Shown one piece after another: positions 24,546 through 34,111 of a DNA stretch of 64,000 bases. Both the position numbers and the translations under genes were made by a program. How positions within the stretch are numbered: position 1 is the stretch's first letter; each line of letters starts with the position of its first letter. The stretch is from Streptomyces sp. SJL17-4 (GTDB taxonomy: Bacteria > Actinomycetota > Actinomycetes > Streptomycetales > Streptomycetaceae). Below the pieces are notes generated by a model that saw only the letters and a program-made list of their open reading frames with translations, had not been told where the DNA came from and ran no database searches. Location: contig NZ_CP104578.1 in assembly GCF_036826855.1 (NCBI RefSeq), forward strand, positions 6,816,501 to 6,880,500, written 5' to 3'.

Positions 24546-25568
24546 TCAGCCCTCCTGAAGGGTGGTCAGGCCGTGCTCGATGAAGACGGGGACGAGTTCG
24601 CCGATGCGGTCGAAGCCCGCGCCGACGGTCTGCCCGAGCGTCCAGCGGTAGTGGATGCCCTCCAGGATCACGGCGAGCTTGAACCAGGCGAAGGCGGTGT
24701 ACCAGGCGAGGGCGGAGGTGTCGCGGCCCGAGCGGGCGGCGTAGCGCTCGACCAGTTCGGCGGCGGTCGGGTGTCCGGGGGCCGTGGCGGTCGTGGAGAT
24801 GGGGGAGTCGGGCAGGTCGAGCGGCGTGCTGTACATGACGAGCAGACCGAGGTCGGTCAGCGGGTCGCCGAGGGTCGACATCTCCCAGTCGAGGACGGCC
24901 CGGATGCGGTCGTCGCCGTCGATGAGGACGTTGTCGAGCCGGTAGTCGCCGTGGATCACCGTGGGAGCGGGGGAGACGGGCAGCGCCCGGCCGAGCGCGG
25001 CGTGCAGCTCGTCGATCCCGGCGAGTTCCCGCCCGCGCGAGGCGTCGAGCTGCTTGCCCCAGCGTCGCAGCTGCCGGTCGAGGAAGCCCTCGGGACGGCC
25101 GAAGTCGCCGAGCCCGACGGCCTCGGGGTCCACGGCGTGCAGATCGACGAGGGTGTCGACCAGGCCGAGGACGGCGGCACGGGTGCGCTCGGGGCCGAGC
25201 GGGGCGAGTTCCGCCGCCGAGCGGTACGGCGTCCCGTCGACGAACTCCATGACGTAGAACGGCGCCCCGAGCACGGAGTCGTCCTCGCAGAGCAGCAGCG
25301 TCTCCGGCACGGGCACGTCCGTGTCGTGCAGGGCGCTGATGACCCGGTGCTCGCGCCGCATGTCGTGGGCCGTGGCGAGGACGTGGCCGAGCGGCGGCCG
25401 GCGGACGACCCAGCGGCCGGTGCCGTCGGTCACGACGTACGTCAGGTTCGACCGGCCGCCTTCGATCAGCCGGGCTTCGAGGGGGCCGGACACCAGGCCG
25501 GGGCGCTCGCGGTCGAGGAAGCGGCGCAGCTGCTCGGGGTCGAGGCCTGGCGGCGGGGCGGAACTCAT
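24546..25568 (-). CDS. Aminoglycoside-phosphotransferase-like kinase, ACAD10/11 partner
   Basis: A 340-aa APH/choline-kinase-fold protein. The kinase motifs are GGRSNLTYVVTDG (ATP loop), WVVRRPP, the catalytic loop VIHGDYRLDNVLID and LDWEMSTLGDPLTDLG (metal Asp). It matches the N-terminal domain of mammalian ACAD10/11, which phosphorylates 4-hydroxyacyl-CoA so that the dehydrogenase partner can remove the phosphate. A GGAGG RBS precedes the ATG. It heads a two-gene operon behind the CATACCGACTGGT operator. Confidence 0.85.
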   Translation of the reverse strand: MSSAPPPGLDPEQLRRFLDRERPGLVSGPLEARLIEGGRSNLTYVVTDGTGRWVVRRPPLGHVLATAHDMRREHRVISALHDTDVPVPETLLLCEDDSVLGAPFYVMEFVDGTPYRSAAELAPLGPERTRAAVLGLVDTLVDLHAVDPEAVGLGDFGRPEGFLDRQLRRWGKQLDASRGRELAGIDELHAALGRALPVSPAPTVIHGDYRLDNVLIDGDDRIRAVLDWEMSTLGDPLTDLGLLVMYSTPLDLPDSPISTTATAPGHPTAAELVERYAARSGRDTSALAWYTAFAWFKLAVILEGIHYRWTLGQTVGAGFDRIGELVPVFIEHGLTTLQEG

Positions 25569-25607
25569 ACGTGCGTACCTCCGGATCGGCTTCGGTCGGC
25601 GTTCATG

Positions 25608-25627
25608 ATGACCGACCAGTCGGTATG
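25608..25627. promoter_or_regulatory. TetR-type operator before the kinase/acyl-CoA dehydrogenase operon
   Basis: ATGACCGACCAGTCGGTATG; ACCGAC and GTCGGT are complementary arms. Read on the minus strand it begins CATACCGACTGGT, identical over 13 bases to 21742-21754. It lies 40 bp upstream of the kinase-like gene. Confidence 0.75.
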
Positions 25628-25700
25628 TCGTCCAGGGGGGAGGCGTGAATCCGCCCTACGCCCTCTGGTCACCGATTCCATCCATGAATAGGGTTCACAT

Positions 25701-27029
25701 ATGGATGCGAAGTTGATCGTCGACGAAGTCCGGCTCACCCCGATCCTCATCTCCGACCCGCCTCTCCTCAACGTCCAGGGGGTTCACCAGCCGTATACGC
25801 CCCGGCTCGTGGTCGAGGTGATCACCCGGGGCGGCATGAGCGGCCTGGGGGAGACGTACGGAGACGGCGTCTACCTGGACCTGGCCCGCCCGCTGGCCGA
25901 GGCGCTCCCGGGACGGTCGATCACGGATGTGAACGGACTCTTCGCGCTTGCGGAAGCCACCGATCCGGGTTCGGGATCCGGCTCTTCCACGGGCCAGGGC
26001 GCCCGCTCCGACGCGTTCGCCGAGGCCGGCGTCGACGCGGGCGGTCTGCGCGGAGTCCGTACCGCCGACAAGCTCCGCCTCTCCGTCGTCTCCGCCTTCG
26101 AGACCGCCTGCCTCGACGCCCTCGGCAAGACCCTCGGCCTGCCCGTCCACGCCCTCCTCGGCGGCAAGGTCCGCGACTCCGTCGAGTACAGCGCCTACCT
26201 CTTCTACCGCTGGGCCACCCACCCCGCCGGCGGCCCGGTCGACGACTGGGGCGCGGCCCTCGACCCCGCCGGCATCGTCGCCCAGGCCCGCCGCTTCGAC
26301 GCCGCGTACGGCTTCCGGTCCTTCAAGCTCAAGGGCGGGGTGTTCGCACCGGAGCAGGAGATCGCCGCGATCCGCGCGCTCGCCGAGGAGTTCCCCGGCC
26401 GCCCGCTCCGCCTCGACCCCAACGGCGCCTGGTCCGTGGCCACCTCGCTCGCCGTCGCGCGCGAACTCACGGACGTACTGGAGTACCTGGAGGACCCGGC
26501 GAGCGGCACCGACGCGATGGCCGAGATCGCCACCGGCACCGAGGTGCCGCTCGCCACCAACATGTGCGTGACCACCTTCGAGGAGGTCCCGGAGGCCTTC
26601 GCGAACGGGGCGGTACGGATCGTCCTCTGCGACCACCACTACTGGGGCGGCCTCGGGCGCACCCGCGAACTCGCCGCGCTCTGCCGGACGTACGGCGTCG
26701 GGCTCTCCATGCACTCCAACACCCACCTGGGCATCAGCCTCGCCGCCATGACCCAGGTCGCCGCCACCCTGCCCGAACTCCACCACGCCTGTGACACCCA
26801 CTACCCGTGGCAGACCGAGGACGTCGTCACCACCCGCCCCGCGTTCCGGGACGGGCGGCTCGCCGTCTCCGACGCGCCCGGCCTCGGCGTGGAACTCGAC
26901 CGGGACGCGCTCGCCGCCCTGCACCGCCGCTGGCTCGACGACGACGGCACCCTGCGGAACCGCGACGACGCGGCGGCGATGCGGGTGGCGGACCCGGAGT
27001 GGCGGACCCCGACGGTCCCGCGCTGGTGA
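25701..27029 (+). CDS. Glucarate dehydratase (enolase superfamily)
   Basis: A 442-aa mandelate-racemase/enolase-superfamily enzyme. Functional points are PYTPRLVVEVITRGG in the N-terminal lid, the K-x-K motif in SFKLKGGVF, metal ligands in RLDPNGAW, LEYLEDP and ATNMCVTTF, and the His-Asp region SMHSNTHLGIS. This pattern matches glucarate dehydratase, which converts D-glucarate (or idarate) to 5-keto-4-deoxyglucarate. A Gly/Ser-rich insertion (PGSGSGSSTGQGARS, about residues 92-106) is unusual. No other glucarate gene is adjacent. Start at 25701. Confidence 0.88.
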   Translation: MDAKLIVDEVRLTPILISDPPLLNVQGVHQPYTPRLVVEVITRGGMSGLGETYGDGVYLDLARPLAEALPGRSITDVNGLFALAEATDPGSGSGSSTGQGARSDAFAEAGVDAGGLRGVRTADKLRLSVVSAFETACLDALGKTLGLPVHALLGGKVRDSVEYSAYLFYRWATHPAGGPVDDWGAALDPAGIVAQARRFDAAYGFRSFKLKGGVFAPEQEIAAIRALAEEFPGRPLRLDPNGAWSVATSLAVARELTDVLEYLEDPASGTDAMAEIATGTEVPLATNMCVTTFEEVPEAFANGAVRIVLCDHHYWGGLGRTRELAALCRTYGVGLSMHSNTHLGISLAAMTQVAATLPELHHACDTHYPWQTEDVVTTRPAFRDGRLAVSDAPGLGVELDRDALAALHRRWLDDDGTLRNRDDAAAMRVADPEWRTPTVPRW

Positions 27030-27035
27030 CACCCC

Positions 27036-27133
27036 ACGCGCGCGTGCACGATGCCGCCCACGTGCGCGTGCACGAGGCCCGCGTGCACGCGCACGTGCAC
27101 GAGGCCCGCCCACGCGCGCGCTCACGAGGCCCG
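27036..27133. repeat. GTGCACGAGGCCCGC-type imperfect repeats between convergent genes
   Basis: About 100 bp after glucarate dehydratase consist of words such as CGCGTGCACGA, GTGCACGAGGCCCGC and GCTCACGAGGCCCGC, with alternating GTGCAC/GCGCGC palindromes. At least three near copies occur. The block separates convergent genes and may fold into hairpins that stop both transcripts. Confidence 0.75.
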
Positions 27134-27141
27134 CCGCAGGG

Positions 27142-28083
27142 CTACGCGTGGCAGGCCACCGGTACCCCGCCGTTCATCGCCGCCATGTCGCCGAAGACCG
27201 TCACCAGGTCGAGCGGCGAGGCCTCCGGCAGGCCCGCCAGCTCCGCGTACGCCCGGTGCAGGTTGGCCACCAGACGCTCGCACTCCCGCCACGCGGCGAA
27301 CTCGCCGAGCTCCGCCCGCCGTGCCGTCTCCAGCGGCGTCGCCCCCTTCGCGTACCCCTCCGCCGCGATCTCCCGCACCCACCGCAGGTACCGCTCGGTC
27401 GCGTCGTACGCCGAGGGGTCGGTCACCTGCCCGTGCCCCGGGACCACCGTGGGCGCGTCCAGCGAGCGCAGCAGGTCGAGCGCCCGCAGCGACCCGGCCA
27501 GAGAACCCATCGGCAGGAACGGCGTCCCGCCCTGGAAGACCAGGTCACCGGTGAAGACGACGCCCTGCTCGGGGAGGTGCACGATCGAGTCGCCCGTGGT
27601 GTGCGCGGGCCCCGGGTGGATCACCCGTACCTCGATCCCGCCGACGTACAGGGTCAGGCGCTCGCGGTACGTGACGGACGGCGCCACGATGTCGATCTTC
27701 CCGAAGTCGGTCCGCGGCCACAGCAGATGGAGCTGGCGCCCGGCCGCGAGCTGCTCGCTCCGGCAGTTCTCGTGGCCGACGATCCGCGCCTCCGGCAGGA
27801 ACACCCCGTTGCCGTAGGTGTGGTCGCCGTGGTGGTGGGTGGAGACGATCGTCCCCGGCAGGGGGAGGCCCTCCGCGAGCACCGCCTCCCGCAGCAGCCG
27901 TGCCCGGCGTTCGGTGGCGGCGGTGTCGACGAGCAGCGCTTCGCGCGCGTCGCCGAGGAAGCCGGCGTTGTTCAGGCACCAGCCGCCGTCGGGCTGGAGG
28001 AAGGCGTGGACGTTCGGCGCGAGCGCGACCACGTGGGGAGCGGAGGCGGCGTCGTAGGAATCGGTGGCAGACAGAGGAGACAC
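27142..28083 (-). CDS. MBL-fold metallo-hydrolase
   Basis: A 313-aa protein with the complete dinuclear zinc set: STHHHGDHTYGN (H-x-H-x-D-H), PGPAHTTGDS (third His), FTGDLVFQGGTPF (bridging Asp) and VPGHGQVTD. It is a hydrolase of the glyoxalase II/lactonase/quorum-quenching broad type; the substrate is unknown. The GTG at 28083 with GGGGGAA upstream is chosen. It diverges from an MDR-type oxidoreductase gene with 96 bp between starts. Confidence 0.82.
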   Translation of the reverse strand: MSPLSATDSYDAASAPHVVALAPNVHAFLQPDGGWCLNNAGFLGDAREALLVDTAATERRARLLREAVLAEGLPLPGTIVSTHHHGDHTYGNGVFLPEARIVGHENCRSEQLAAGRQLHLLWPRTDFGKIDIVAPSVTYRERLTLYVGGIEVRVIHPGPAHTTGDSIVHLPEQGVVFTGDLVFQGGTPFLPMGSLAGSLRALDLLRSLDAPTVVPGHGQVTDPSAYDATERYLRWVREIAAEGYAKGATPLETARRAELGEFAAWRECERLVANLHRAYAELAGLPEASPLDLVTVFGDMAAMNGGVPVACHA

Positions 28084-28179
28084 AGGGATTCCCCCGGTTG
28101 AGAGGAGTGAGAGCCCGATCGGACAGGGATGAGTCTCCCCGGCTTGCGGGCGGACACCGGTGCATCGAGGGTCGAAGTC

Positions 28180-29109
28180 ATGAAGGCGATCAGCTACCGC
28201 CGGTACGGCGGCCCCGAGGTCCTTGAGTACGGCGAGCTGCCCGACCCCAAGATCGGACCCGACGCGGTACTGGTCAGGGTGCGGGCCGCCGCGGTCAACC
28301 CGGTCGACTGGAAGTGCCAGGCCGGGTACCTCGACGGGATGATGGACGCGGTCTTCCCCGTGATCCCCGGCTGGGACGTCTCCGGAGTCGTCGTCCGGCC
28401 CGGGGTCTCCGTCACCGAGTTCGCCGAGGGCGACGAGGTCATGGGCTACGTCCGCGAGGACTTCCTCTCCCGGGGCACCTTCGCCGAGTACGTCGCCGCC
28501 CCCGTCCGCACCCTCGCCCGCAAGCCGCGCTCCGTCGGCTTCGAGGAGTCCGCCGCCCTGCCGCTCGTCGGCCTCACCGCCTACCAGGCGCTCCGTCTGC
28601 CCCTCGCGGTCGGCCCCGGCGACACCGTCCTCGTGCACGCGGCGGCCGGCGGGGTCGGCTCCATGGGCGTGCAGATCGCCCGTCACCTCGGCTGCCGGGT
28701 CATCGGCGCGGCGCGGGAGGCCGGCCGTGAGCGGGTCGCGGAACTCGGCGCCGAACCGGTCGTCTACGACGAGGCGACCTTCGCCGACCAGGTCCGCACC
28801 TTCGCCCCGCAGGGCGTGGACGCCGTCCTCGACACCATCGGCGGACCGTTCCTGCGGCTCTCCGCCGGGCTGCTCGCGCCCGGCGGCCGGCTCGCCTCGA
28901 TCGCCGACGGCGAGGTCCTCGCCCTCGGCGGCCGCTACTTCTGGGTCCGCCCCGATCCGGTCGACCTCGCCGCCCTCGCCGACCTCGTCGACGAAGGCGT
29001 GGTCACGGTACGGGTGGCCAGGACGTTCCCCCTGGAGCAGGCCGCGGACGCACAGCGCGCCAACGCCGCGGGCGGCCTGAACGGCAAGGTCGTCGTCACC
29101 GTCCCCTGA
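28180..29109 (+). CDS. NADP-dependent MDR oxidoreductase (quinone-oxidoreductase type)
   Basis: 309 aa. Begins MKAISYRRYGGPEVLEY, with PGWDVSGVV, GTFAEYVAAP and the Rossmann motif VLVHAAAGGVGSMGVQIARHLG, typical of zinc-free medium-chain reductases of the QOR/zeta-crystallin group. It reduces quinones or enones with NADPH. An in-frame ATG at 28129 would add 17 residues that do not belong to the family. The divergent MBL gene may share its control region. Confidence 0.88.
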   Translation: MKAISYRRYGGPEVLEYGELPDPKIGPDAVLVRVRAAAVNPVDWKCQAGYLDGMMDAVFPVIPGWDVSGVVVRPGVSVTEFAEGDEVMGYVREDFLSRGTFAEYVAAPVRTLARKPRSVGFEESAALPLVGLTAYQALRLPLAVGPGDTVLVHAAAGGVGSMGVQIARHLGCRVIGAAREAGRERVAELGAEPVVYDEATFADQVRTFAPQGVDAVLDTIGGPFLRLSAGLLAPGGRLASIADGEVLALGGRYFWVRPDPVDLAALADLVDEGVVTVRVARTFPLEQAADAQRANAAGGLNGKVVVTVP

Positions 29110-29169
29110 ACCGTCCGACGTCCCCGAACCGCCCCCTCGACCGACCCCCAGGGCACTCGGGCCGCCGGC

Positions 29170-29496
29170 TCACCAGATCATCCCCGCCCCGAAGACGGCG
29201 AGCGCGATCGTGCAGAAGGCCGCGAGCAGTGCGCCCCGGTGGGAGAGGGGCTCCGGCCTGGCCGGGCTCAGGGAGCGGATCCGGCGGTGCGCGACGGCCA
29301 GGAACCCGATCCACACGAGCGCCGACAGCGCGAGCCCGGTGATGCCCACGGCGGTGATCTCGTCGCTCACGGCCAGCTTGACGGCGAGGACCGCCACCAC
29401 CGTGCACGACAGGGTCGTACGCCGCCACGCGAGCCGGGTCCGCTCCGGCTGGAGCCCGGGATCGCGCGCGTCGATCCCGGAGGCGGCCTCCGTCAC
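29170..29496 (-). CDS. DUF202-family small membrane protein
   Basis: A 108-aa protein with the DUF202 opening ARDPGLQPERTRLAWRRTTL followed by three hydrophobic helices. The function is unknown. The GTG start at 29496 overlaps the stop of the preceding DUF202 gene, so the two are coupled. Confidence 0.8.
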   Translation of the reverse strand: MTEAASGIDARDPGLQPERTRLAWRRTTLSCTVVAVLAVKLAVSDEITAVGITGLALSALVWIGFLAVAHRRIRSLSPARPEPLSHRGALLAAFCTIALAVFGAGMIW

Positions 29497-29888
29497 CGCC
29501 CCGCCCAGCCGAAGAGCACGACCACCACCATCGCGACCGCCACCACCGCCACGACCAGGCTCAGCACCGCCGGGAAGCGGGATCCCGGCAGATCCTCGCC
29601 CCGCCGCATGGCCCGCTCGCAGCGCACCCAGTGGTTCACCGCCCGCAGCGCGCAGAGCACCCCGGCCGCGAGCAGCGCGAGCGCGAGCCCGACCCGCACG
29701 CCCCAGCGCAGGTCCGGCAGGAACTGGTCGACGGCGAAACCGCCACCGACCAGGGCGAGCGCGGTCCGGATCCAGGCCAGGAAGGTCCGCTCGTTCGCGA
29801 GGGAGAACCGGTAGTCGGGGGTCTCTCCCTCTTCCCGGATCCGCTGCGGTGCGAACCACAGCCGCAGGCTCTGTACGAAATCGCTCAC
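29493..29888 (-). CDS. YidH/DUF202-family membrane protein
   Basis: A 131-aa protein with DYRFSLANERTFLAWIRTALALVGGGFAVDQF, the classic YidH/DUF202 motif, and three predicted helices. The function is unknown. The first of a coupled pair with the smaller DUF202 protein, suggesting a heteromeric membrane complex. Confidence 0.85.
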   Translation of the reverse strand: MSDFVQSLRLWFAPQRIREEGETPDYRFSLANERTFLAWIRTALALVGGGFAVDQFLPDLRWGVRVGLALALLAAGVLCALRAVNHWVRCERAMRRGEDLPGSRFPAVLSLVVAVVAVAMVVVVLFGWAGR

Positions 29889-29933
29889 ACGCGCACCCTA
29901 ACGTTCGGGTGATCAGCCCGCCGGGTGCCCCTC

Positions 29934-30446
29934 TCAGGCCCCGCGCTCCCGCAGCAGCTCGTACGCGGCGAGGCCGTCCGGCACCCACTCCCAGTCACCG
30001 ATCCGCGCGGCCAGCTCCTCGTCGGTGAGGAACCCGTGCCAGGCGACCTCCTCCACCTGCGGGTCCACCGGCAGTTCGCACCGCACCTCGTAGACCGCCG
30101 ACCACCACTTGCCGGCCACGCCCGCGGAGTCGTACAAGAAGGTCATGACGTGCTCGGGCCGGGGGAGGCCCCGTACCCCGAGCTCCTCCTCGGCCTCACG
30201 GAGCGCGGCCTCGTCGTAGGACTCGCCCGCGCCGACGACCCCGCCGACGAACATGTCGTACATCGACGGGAAGACCAGCTTGACCGGCGTCCTGCGGTGC
30301 ACGAAGATCCGCCCCTCGGCGTCCCGGACCCGGATGAAGACGCAGCGATGGATCAGGCCCCGCGCGTACACCTCACCGCGCGGGGCCTGCCCGATCACCC
30401 GGTCCTGCTCGTCGACGACATCGAGGATCTCTTCAGCTGAACTCAT
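29934..30446 (-). CDS. Nudix hydrolase (IDI-like/YfcD type)
   Basis: A 170-aa protein with an intact Nudix box, GGVVGAGESYDEAALREAEE followed by ELGV. The N-terminal DEQDRVIGQAPRGEVYARGLIHRCVFIRV and the KLVFPSMYDMFVGG segment match the isopentenyl-diphosphate-isomerase-like Nudix group. The substrate is unknown; house-cleaning of nucleotides is likely. The start at 30446 (MSSAEE) is preferred to the longer MDGG form at 30458. Confidence 0.87.
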   Translation of the reverse strand: MSSAEEILDVVDEQDRVIGQAPRGEVYARGLIHRCVFIRVRDAEGRIFVHRRTPVKLVFPSMYDMFVGGVVGAGESYDEAALREAEEELGVRGLPRPEHVMTFLYDSAGVAGKWWSAVYEVRCELPVDPQVEEVAWHGFLTDEELAARIGDWEWVPDGLAAYELLRERGA

Positions 30447-30485
30447 CCCGCCATCCAAGCAGGACGGGCCGAGCGGCGAGCGGGC

Positions 30486-31900
<1,415 letters not shown>

Positions 31901-31910
31901 GCACTCATAT

Positions 31911-31925
31911 TAATGCCGAGCATTA
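31911..31925. promoter_or_regulatory. Palindromic operator TAATGC-N3-GCATTA
   Basis: Perfect 6-bp arms around CGA, directly before the TetR gene at 31900 and 43 bp before the -35 of the FAD enzyme. A/T-rich by local standards. Confidence 0.7.
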
Positions 31926-31967
31926 GAAAACGGAACGGGTGCGGATCACGGCCGCGCGGCGAAAAGG

Positions 31968-31996
31968 TTGACTCGATACATTCGTGTATCCAAGAT
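31968..31996 (+). promoter_or_regulatory. Strong-looking promoter with palindrome in its spacer
   Basis: TTGACT (31968-31973) and CAAGAT (31991-31996) are 17 bp apart. The spacer carries the perfect palindrome GATACA-TTCG-TGTATC (31975-31990), an obvious repressor site. The expected transcription start is at or one base before the ATG at 32004, so the mRNA would be leaderless. Confidence 0.65.
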
Positions 31997-32003
31997 GCGG
32001 TCC

Positions 32004-33659
32004 ATGTCCTACGACGCAGATGTGATCGTGATCGGGGCGGGCCTCGCCGGCCTCGTCGCCACCGCCGAGCTGGTCGACGCCGGCCGCACCGTGATCCTCC
32101 TCGACCAGGAACCGGAACAGTCCCTCGGCGGCCAGGCCCACTGGTCCTTCGGCGGGCTCTTCCTCGTCGACTCGCCCGAGCAGCGCAGGATGCGCGTCAA
32201 GGACAGCCACGCCCTCGCCCTCCAGGACTGGTACGGCACCGCCGGCTTCGACCGGACCGAGGACCACTGGCCGAAGAAGTGGGCCGAGGCGTACGTCGAC
32301 TTCGCCGCCGGCGAGAAGCGCTCCTGGCTCCACGCGCGCGGGGTGCGGTTCTTCCCCGTCGTCGGCTGGGCCGAGCGCGGCGGCTACGACGCCAACGGCC
32401 ACGGCAACTCCGTCCCCCGCTTCCACATCACCTGGGGTACGGGCCCCGGCCTCGTCGCCCCCTTCGAGCGGAAGGTCCGCGAGGGCGTCGCCCGCGGCCT
32501 CGTCCGGCTCCGCTTCCGCCACCGGGTCACCGCCCTCGGCCGCACCGCCGGAGCCGTCGACACCGTCACGGGCGAGATCCTGGAACCCTCCGCCGCCGAG
32601 CGCGGCACTGCGAGCACCCGCACACCCACCGGCGCCTTCGAACTGCGCGCCCAGGCCGTGATCGTCACCTCCGGCGGCATCGGCGGCAACCACGAGCTCG
32701 TCCGCGCCCAGTGGCCCGAGCGGCTCGGCACCCCGCCCGCGAAGCTGCTCTCCGGCGTCCCCGCCCACGTCGACGGCCTGATGCTCGGCGTCGCCGAGAA
32801 GGCGGGCGCCCACCACATCAACCGCGACCGGATGTGGCACTACACCGAGGGCATCGAGAACTGGAACCCCATCTGGGCCAAGCACGGCATCCGCATCCTC
32901 CCCGGCCCGTCCTCGCTCTGGCTGGACGCCACCGGCAAGCGGCTGCCCGTCCCGCTCTTCCCCGGCTTCGACACCCTTGGCACCCTCGAACACATCATGC
33001 GGACCGGCCACGACCACACCTGGTTCGTCCTCGACAAGCGCATCATCGGCAAGGAGTTCGCCCTCTCCGGCTCCGAACAGAACCCCGACCTCACCGGCAA
33101 GTCGGTCCGCGACGTGATAGGCCGCGCCCGCGCCGACGTGCCGGGCCCGGTCCAGGCGTTCATGGACAAGGGCGCCGACTTCGTCGTCGAGAACGACCTC
33201 TCCGCCCTCGTCCGCGGCATGAACCGCGTCACCGGCGAGGACCTCATCGACGAGGCCGCCCTGCGCCGCGAGATCACCGCCCGCGACCGCGAGATCGCCA
33301 ACCCCTTCACGAAGGACCTTCAGGTGACGGCGATCCGCGGCGCCCGCAAGTACCTCGGCGACAAGCTGATCCGCACGGCCACCCCGCACCGCATCCTCGA
33401 CCCCAAGGCCGGCCCGCTGATCGCCGTCCGCCTCAACATCCTCACCCGCAAGTCCCTCGGCGGCCTGGAGACCGACCTCGACTCCCGCGTCCTGACCGAG
33501 GGCGGCGAACCGCTGGAGGGCGTGTACGCGGCGGGCGAGGCGGCCGGCTTCGGCGGCGGCGGCGTCCACGGCTACCGCTCCCTCGAAGGCACCTTCCTCG
33601 GTGGCTGCATCTTCTCGGGCCGCGCGGCGGGCAGGGCGGCGGCCAAGGCGGTGAGCTGA
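32004..33659 (+). CDS. FAD-binding dehydrogenase (KstD-like)
   Basis: 551 aa; VIVIGAGLAGLVATAELVDAGRTVILLDQE is the FAD dinucleotide motif, followed by SLGGQAHWSFGGLFLVDSPEQRRM, GGIGGNHELV and the C-terminal FAD contact EAAGFGGGGVHGYRSLEGTFLGGCIFSGRAAG. It belongs to the 3-ketosteroid-1-dehydrogenase/fumarate-reductase group, but Streptomyces homologues of this length are annotated only as FAD-binding dehydrogenases. The start at 32004 is preferred because the promoter places the 5' end there; ATG at 31995 lies inside the -10 box. Confidence 0.82.
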   Translation: MSYDADVIVIGAGLAGLVATAELVDAGRTVILLDQEPEQSLGGQAHWSFGGLFLVDSPEQRRMRVKDSHALALQDWYGTAGFDRTEDHWPKKWAEAYVDFAAGEKRSWLHARGVRFFPVVGWAERGGYDANGHGNSVPRFHITWGTGPGLVAPFERKVREGVARGLVRLRFRHRVTALGRTAGAVDTVTGEILEPSAAERGTASTRTPTGAFELRAQAVIVTSGGIGGNHELVRAQWPERLGTPPAKLLSGVPAHVDGLMLGVAEKAGAHHINRDRMWHYTEGIENWNPIWAKHGIRILPGPSSLWLDATGKRLPVPLFPGFDTLGTLEHIMRTGHDHTWFVLDKRIIGKEFALSGSEQNPDLTGKSVRDVIGRARADVPGPVQAFMDKGADFVVENDLSALVRGMNRVTGEDLIDEAALRREITARDREIANPFTKDLQVTAIRGARKYLGDKLIRTATPHRILDPKAGPLIAVRLNILTRKSLGGLETDLDSRVLTEGGEPLEGVYAAGEAAGFGGGGVHGYRSLEGTFLGGCIFSGRAAGRAAAKAVS

Positions 33660-33691
33660 CGGGCGAGTCCCCGTCGGGGCAAGATGACGGT

Positions 33692-34111
33692 GTGACAAAA
33701 CGTGTGATGCTCATACTCGTTGGCGGCGTCGTGGCCCTCGGCGGCCTGGCGGCCTTCCTCGTCCTCCAGGGCCTGGACGCCGCCGACAAGTGGAGCAGCG
33801 TCCTGAGCCTGTTCTTCACGATCGCGGGCTGCGCGCTGACCCTGGTGGGCCTGCTCAACCGCCCCTCCGCGCAGTCGGCGGACCAGGCCGTGACCGGGGG
33901 ATCGCTGCACCAGATCAGGAACGTCACGGGCGACGTGGTGATCGGGGCCGGCGGCGCCACGAGCGCCCCGCCGACAGCCTCCACCCCCGCCGAGGGGCAG
34001 GGCGGCGGGACGCAGACGGCCCACGGAGCCCGGACGGCGGGGGACCTGCACCAGATCGACGGGGTGGGCGGCTCGGTCCGCATCGAACCGCCGACGTCCT
34101 CGACGCCATGA
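33692..34111 (+). CDS. Two-TM protein with two copies of an NVTGDV-type motif, NACHT partner
   Basis: A 139-aa protein that I do not recognise by family. Hydrophobic helices span about 5-27 (MLILVGGVVALGGLAAFLVL) and 37-56 (VLSLFFTIAGCALTLVGLLN). The rest is a soluble tail with two copies of one motif: LHQIRNVTGDVVIG at 72-85 and LHQIDGVGGSVRIE at 119-132, joined by a Pro/Thr/Ala-rich linker. A third copy is near the N-terminus of the NACHT protein encoded next. The stop overlaps the NACHT start (ATGA). I infer a membrane effector or anchor recruited by homotypic motif contact. GTG start at 33692. Confidence 0.75.
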   Translation: MTKRVMLILVGGVVALGGLAAFLVLQGLDAADKWSSVLSLFFTIAGCALTLVGLLNRPSAQSADQAVTGGSLHQIRNVTGDVVIGAGGATSAPPTASTPAEGQGGGTQTAHGARTAGDLHQIDGVGGSVRIEPPTSSTP

